Source of the DNA: an uncultured Saprospiraceae bacterium
Lineage (GTDB): Bacteria; Bacteroidota; Bacteroidia; Chitinophagales; Saprospiraceae
NCBI GenBank assembly: GCA_937930625.1
Contig: CALHBW010000464.1
Span: forward strand, 1-7,636
Reading direction: 5' to 3'
DNA: 7,636 nucleotides
This document shows, one piece after another, positions 5,687-7,636 of the stretch. Numbering within the stretch: position 1 is the stretch's first letter; each line of letters opens with the position of its first letter. Position numbers and translations under genes: made by a program. The notes under the pieces are model-generated. The model had not been told where the DNA came from and ran no database searches. It saw only the letters and a list, made by a program, of their open reading frames with translations.

Positions 5687-6409
5687 ATGCAAATCATCCC
5701 AGCCATAGACATCATCGACGGCAAATGCGTCCGCCTCACACAAGGTGACTACGCCCAAAAAAAGGTGTACAACGAAGACCCGCTCGAAGTTGCCAAATCC
5801 TTTGAAGATGCGGGCATCACACGCTTGCACCTCGTAGATTTGGACGGCGCAAAAGCGCGGCACATCATCAATCACAAAACCCTCGAAAACATCGCTACAC
5901 ACACCAAGCTACACATAGATTTCGGTGGCGGTATCAAGTCGGATGCTGATATTGAAATAGCCTTCAACAGTGGCGCGAAACAAATCACAGGCGGTACGAT
6001 TGCGGTGAAAAACAAGGACTTATTTTTATCTTGGTTGGAAAAATACGGTGCAGAACGCATCATACTCGGCGCAGATGTATTGCATGGCAATATAGCGATA
6101 CACGGCTGGCAGGAAACCGCCGATTTCCCCTTGAATGATTTCTTAGAAGATTATACGGAAAAAGGCATACAATACGCTATCTGTACCGATGTCTCGAAAG
6201 ATGGTTTGTTGGAAGGTACGGCATTGGATTTGTACCGCGAGATTCGCGCTCGATTTCCCGACCTCCGACTCATTGCAAGCGGTGGCGTGACCACCGTTCG
6301 GGAGCTTGACGAATTGGAGAAAATTGGTTGCTTCGGAGTCATTATCGGCAAAGCGATTTACGAGGGGCGGATAAGTTTGGAGGCATTGAGTGAGCGCAAA
6401 TCTCACTAA
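5687..6409 (+). CDS. hisA: phosphoribosylformimino-5-aminoimidazole carboxamide ribotide isomerase (HisA)
   Basis: HisA isomerises ProFAR to PRFAR, the step just before HisHF in histidine biosynthesis (cytoplasm). The 240-aa length is that of a complete (beta/alpha)8 barrel. D8 in IIPAIDIIDGKCVRL and D130 in IILGADVLHG are the expected acid/base pair. HGW (139-141) and TDVSKDG (168-174) are family motifs, and the phosphate-binding glycines are in DFGGGI (78-83) and IASGGV (196-201). The N-terminus MQIIPAIDIIDGK fixes the ATG. G+C is near 50% by hand count, well above the inserted genes. It is set apart from hisH by about 4.3 kb and no hisF follows. Its start lies 21 nt after a strong terminator, and the sequence at the ATG resembles one arm of the palindrome at 6429-6524. 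Confidence 0.97.
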   Translation: MQIIPAIDIIDGKCVRLTQGDYAQKKVYNEDPLEVAKSFEDAGITRLHLVDLDGAKARHIINHKTLENIATHTKLHIDFGGGIKSDADIEIAFNSGAKQITGGTIAVKNKDLFLSWLEKYGAERIILGADVLHGNIAIHGWQETADFPLNDFLEDYTEKGIQYAICTDVSKDGLLEGTALDLYREIRARFPDLRLIASGGVTTVRELDELEKIGCFGVIIGKAIYEGRISLEALSERKSH

Positions 6410-6428
6410 TACACGGCAGAGCAACTCT

Positions 6429-6524
6429 CATTGTTTCATAGCTACATTGTTTCATGGTTGGAATGAGTTTTTTGCGAAGCAAAAAACCGTAATAACAATT
6501 TAACAATGAAGCAATTCAACAATG
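6429..6524. repeat. long imperfect palindrome with four CATTGTT boxes
   Basis: The arms 6429-6467 and 6487-6524 match at roughly 27 of 38 positions by hand alignment, around a perfect 8-bp stem ttttttgc (6468-6475) and gcaaaaaa (6479-6486) with a GAA loop. Each arm is itself a direct repeat with a 16-bp period: cattgtttcat at 6429 and 6445, and caatt(t/c)aacaatga at 6496 and 6512. The result is CATTGTT twice forward and twice inverted. It begins 20 nt after the hisA stop and may end transcription, but the regular boxes also fit a protein-binding array or a genome-wide palindromic repeat. Its centre resembles that of the hairpin at 44-134 (T-rich stem, 3-nt loop). Confidence 0.6.
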
Positions 6525-6530
6525 ATAATC

Positions 6531-6590
6531 TTTAGTCTAAATCTCAACTCTTGCCAAAATAGCGCAAGAGTTCACGATTTAGGTACTAAA
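6531..6590. terminator. hairpin between convergent genes, candidate terminator for the minus-strand gene
   Basis: Three nested stems are visible: tttag (6531-6535) with ctaaa (6586-6590), ctaaatc (6537-6543) with gatttag (6576-6582), and aactcttgc (6546-6554) with gcaagagtt (6564-6572), around a 9-nt loop. The stem starts directly after the stop codon of the minus-strand gene, where a terminator is expected. No T-tract follows on either strand, so termination may be inefficient or factor-dependent. Confidence 0.5.
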
Positions 6591-6591
6591 T

Positions 6592-7551
6592 TCAAGCATC
6601 ATTAAGTTTCTTCAATGCTTCCTGCATTTCATCTTTTGTCATCGGCTGAAAATCAAGCGAAATTTCAAGATTTTCCTGCACTACACAGGCTTGCATAGCC
6701 AAAAAAGATTGCCCTGCTTCGGTCTTAATTCCTACCACAGTAATTGCTGCTCCGAGTGGTGCTTTACTGATTTGGTAAGCATCGTGCGTCGGGACTGCCG
6801 GCAACAAAACACTAAATCTATCATGCACAATAGGCGTAATCGTCGTACCCGGAGAGACGGGTTCGAGTACTTTTAGTTGTGTACGTTTTGCACGGCGCAA
6901 TTCCGCTGAGATACGGTCACAATTAATCCATTGCAATTGTACGGTTTGAAAAGCATAGGACAGCGTTTCGCGGTTTTGCCATACATCACTTTGCAGTTCT
7001 GTATTCTTATCCAAATCCCAACTTACACTCCGACCACTCATACGCGATTGATAGATTTGCATGTATGCTAAAAGCGGATTTAGTCTTGGCGGCATTTGGA
7101 TAGTCACGGGCTTTCTTGCCCGGAGTTGGCTTTGTCGATTGTTTTCCGCATTTAGATAAACCATACCGCCCGATTCCAACACATTACCATCAGTAGTGAC
7201 CGTGCTGAGTCGCTCCTCTACAGCTTGGGATTTTTTATAAACTTCTTTGAGTGTAATCTTGATTTCGGAGTCTGTTTTACTACTCATGTGACGGGCAGTG
7301 CGTCCGAATTCTGTAAAGGTATTTCGAGTAATAAAAATACTGACCCCACCAATACCTTCCAATAAATTATCTATATGAGGATTTATCCAAAACTCTTGAA
7401 TAGGTACTCCCAAGCCCTCCGGCTCTCTGATTTTAGGATGACTAATTACAAAAGAAGCATTATCCTGATAGGAGGAATAATTTCGGAAGGTATTCAATTG
7501 ACCTTGTATCGGCTTGCTCATATTGGGTTTGGATGACGGTTTTGTGGACAT
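6592..7551 (-). CDS. Bacteroidota beta-sandwich family protein of unknown function, no signal peptide
   Basis: The 319-aa protein has motifs I recall from Bacteroidota proteins that are usually exported. IGGVSIFITRNTF (67-79) corresponds to 'GTxIxIPxNxF'. EIKITLKEVYKKSQAVEERLSTVTTDGNVLESGGMVYLNA (about 96-135) corresponds to 'V.I.L.E.Y...D....LSTTS.G..LETGGM.YI.A'. LQWINCDR (206-213) corresponds to 'LGWINCDRF', and a final region about 230-315 ends in FQPMTKDEMQEALKKL. The domains are probably mostly beta; no catalytic motif is visible and the function is unknown. Unlike typical members, the N-terminus is polar (MSTKPSSKPNMSKPIQ) with no hydrophobic segment. An in-frame TAA (complement of 7573-7575) lies eight codons upstream, so the start cannot extend far; M11 is an alternative. 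The gene converges on hisA and has its own upstream promoter-like site. The family likeness is from memory. Confidence 0.75.
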   Translation of the reverse strand: MSTKPSSKPNMSKPIQGQLNTFRNYSSYQDNASFVISHPKIREPEGLGVPIQEFWINPHIDNLLEGIGGVSIFITRNTFTEFGRTARHMSSKTDSEIKITLKEVYKKSQAVEERLSTVTTDGNVLESGGMVYLNAENNRQSQLRARKPVTIQMPPRLNPLLAYMQIYQSRMSGRSVSWDLDKNTELQSDVWQNRETLSYAFQTVQLQWINCDRISAELRRAKRTQLKVLEPVSPGTTITPIVHDRFSVLLPAVPTHDAYQISKAPLGAAITVVGIKTEAGQSFLAMQACVVQENLEISLDFQPMTKDEMQEALKKLNDA

Positions 7552-7583
7552 GTTTTTATTTTTATTTATACGTTAAAAATGAA

Positions 7584-7613
7584 ATAAAATACTGACAAGC
7601 AGTAAGATGTCAA
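7584..7613 (-). promoter_or_regulatory. candidate promoter of the minus-strand gene
   Basis: On the minus strand, TTG (complement of 7611-7613) is followed after 19 nt by TATTTTAT (complement of 7584-7591), a partial match to the Bacteroidota -7 TAnnTTTG. Spacing is ideal and the leader would be about 25-30 nt. The region between the boxes carries an inverted repeat, tgaca (7593-7597) and tgtca (7608-7612) with a 10-bp spacer, which could be an operator but is short. Confidence 0.4.
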
Positions 7614-7636
7614 CACTAAATCTTTTAAAATAGTTC

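Noticed and set aside
6429..6524. CRISPR-like repeat structure
   Set aside because: There are only two repeats per arm, in inverted orientation, with 5-bp gaps rather than spacers of about 30 bp, and no cas genes.

Overview
The window looks like a Bacteroidota chromosome. This rests on a TAnnTTTG-type promoter (TATATTTG, 1435-1442), mostly absent Shine-Dalgarno sequences with A/T-rich leaders, and a minus-strand gene from a family I associate with Bacteroidota ('LESGGM' and 'WINCDR' motifs). I cannot place it below phylum level; Saprospiria-like is only a guess.

Layout. Positions 1-187 hold the possible 3' tip of an upstream gene and a long imperfect hairpin (44-134). A type II toxin-antitoxin pair follows: a small antitoxin (188-412) and a PIN-domain RNase toxin (409-819) overlapping by 4 bp. 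hisH (842-1426), the glutaminase subunit of imidazole glycerol phosphate synthase, lies 22 bp further on. Behind a good Bacteroidota promoter at the hisH 3' end sits a two-gene operon of about 3.6 kb. It encodes a P-loop AAA/STAND-like ATPase (1478-2755) and a 759-aa protein (2759-5038) with an N-terminal STAND-associated domain, two TIR-like domains in tandem and C-terminal TPRs. After an AT-rich spacer come a small membrane or secreted ORF (5362-5592), a strong intrinsic terminator (5630-5665) and, only 21 nt later, hisA (5687-6409). A second long palindrome (6429-6524) and a third hairpin (6531-6590) separate hisA from a convergent minus-strand gene (6592-7551) of unknown function.

How the parts fit. 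hisH and hisA are normally adjacent in a histidine operon. Here about 4.3 kb of AT-rich accessory DNA separates them, a toxin-antitoxin pair precedes hisH, and no hisF or hisI follows hisA. The his locus has therefore been used as an insertion site for conflict or defence genes. The most interesting content is the ATPase plus TIR-TIR-TPR pair. I read it as a split NLR-like immune system, with the NTPase switch on one polypeptide and the sensor (TPR) and effector (TIR) on the other. It does not match a named defence system that I recognise from sequence alone. That function is inferred; the domain content is read from the sequence.
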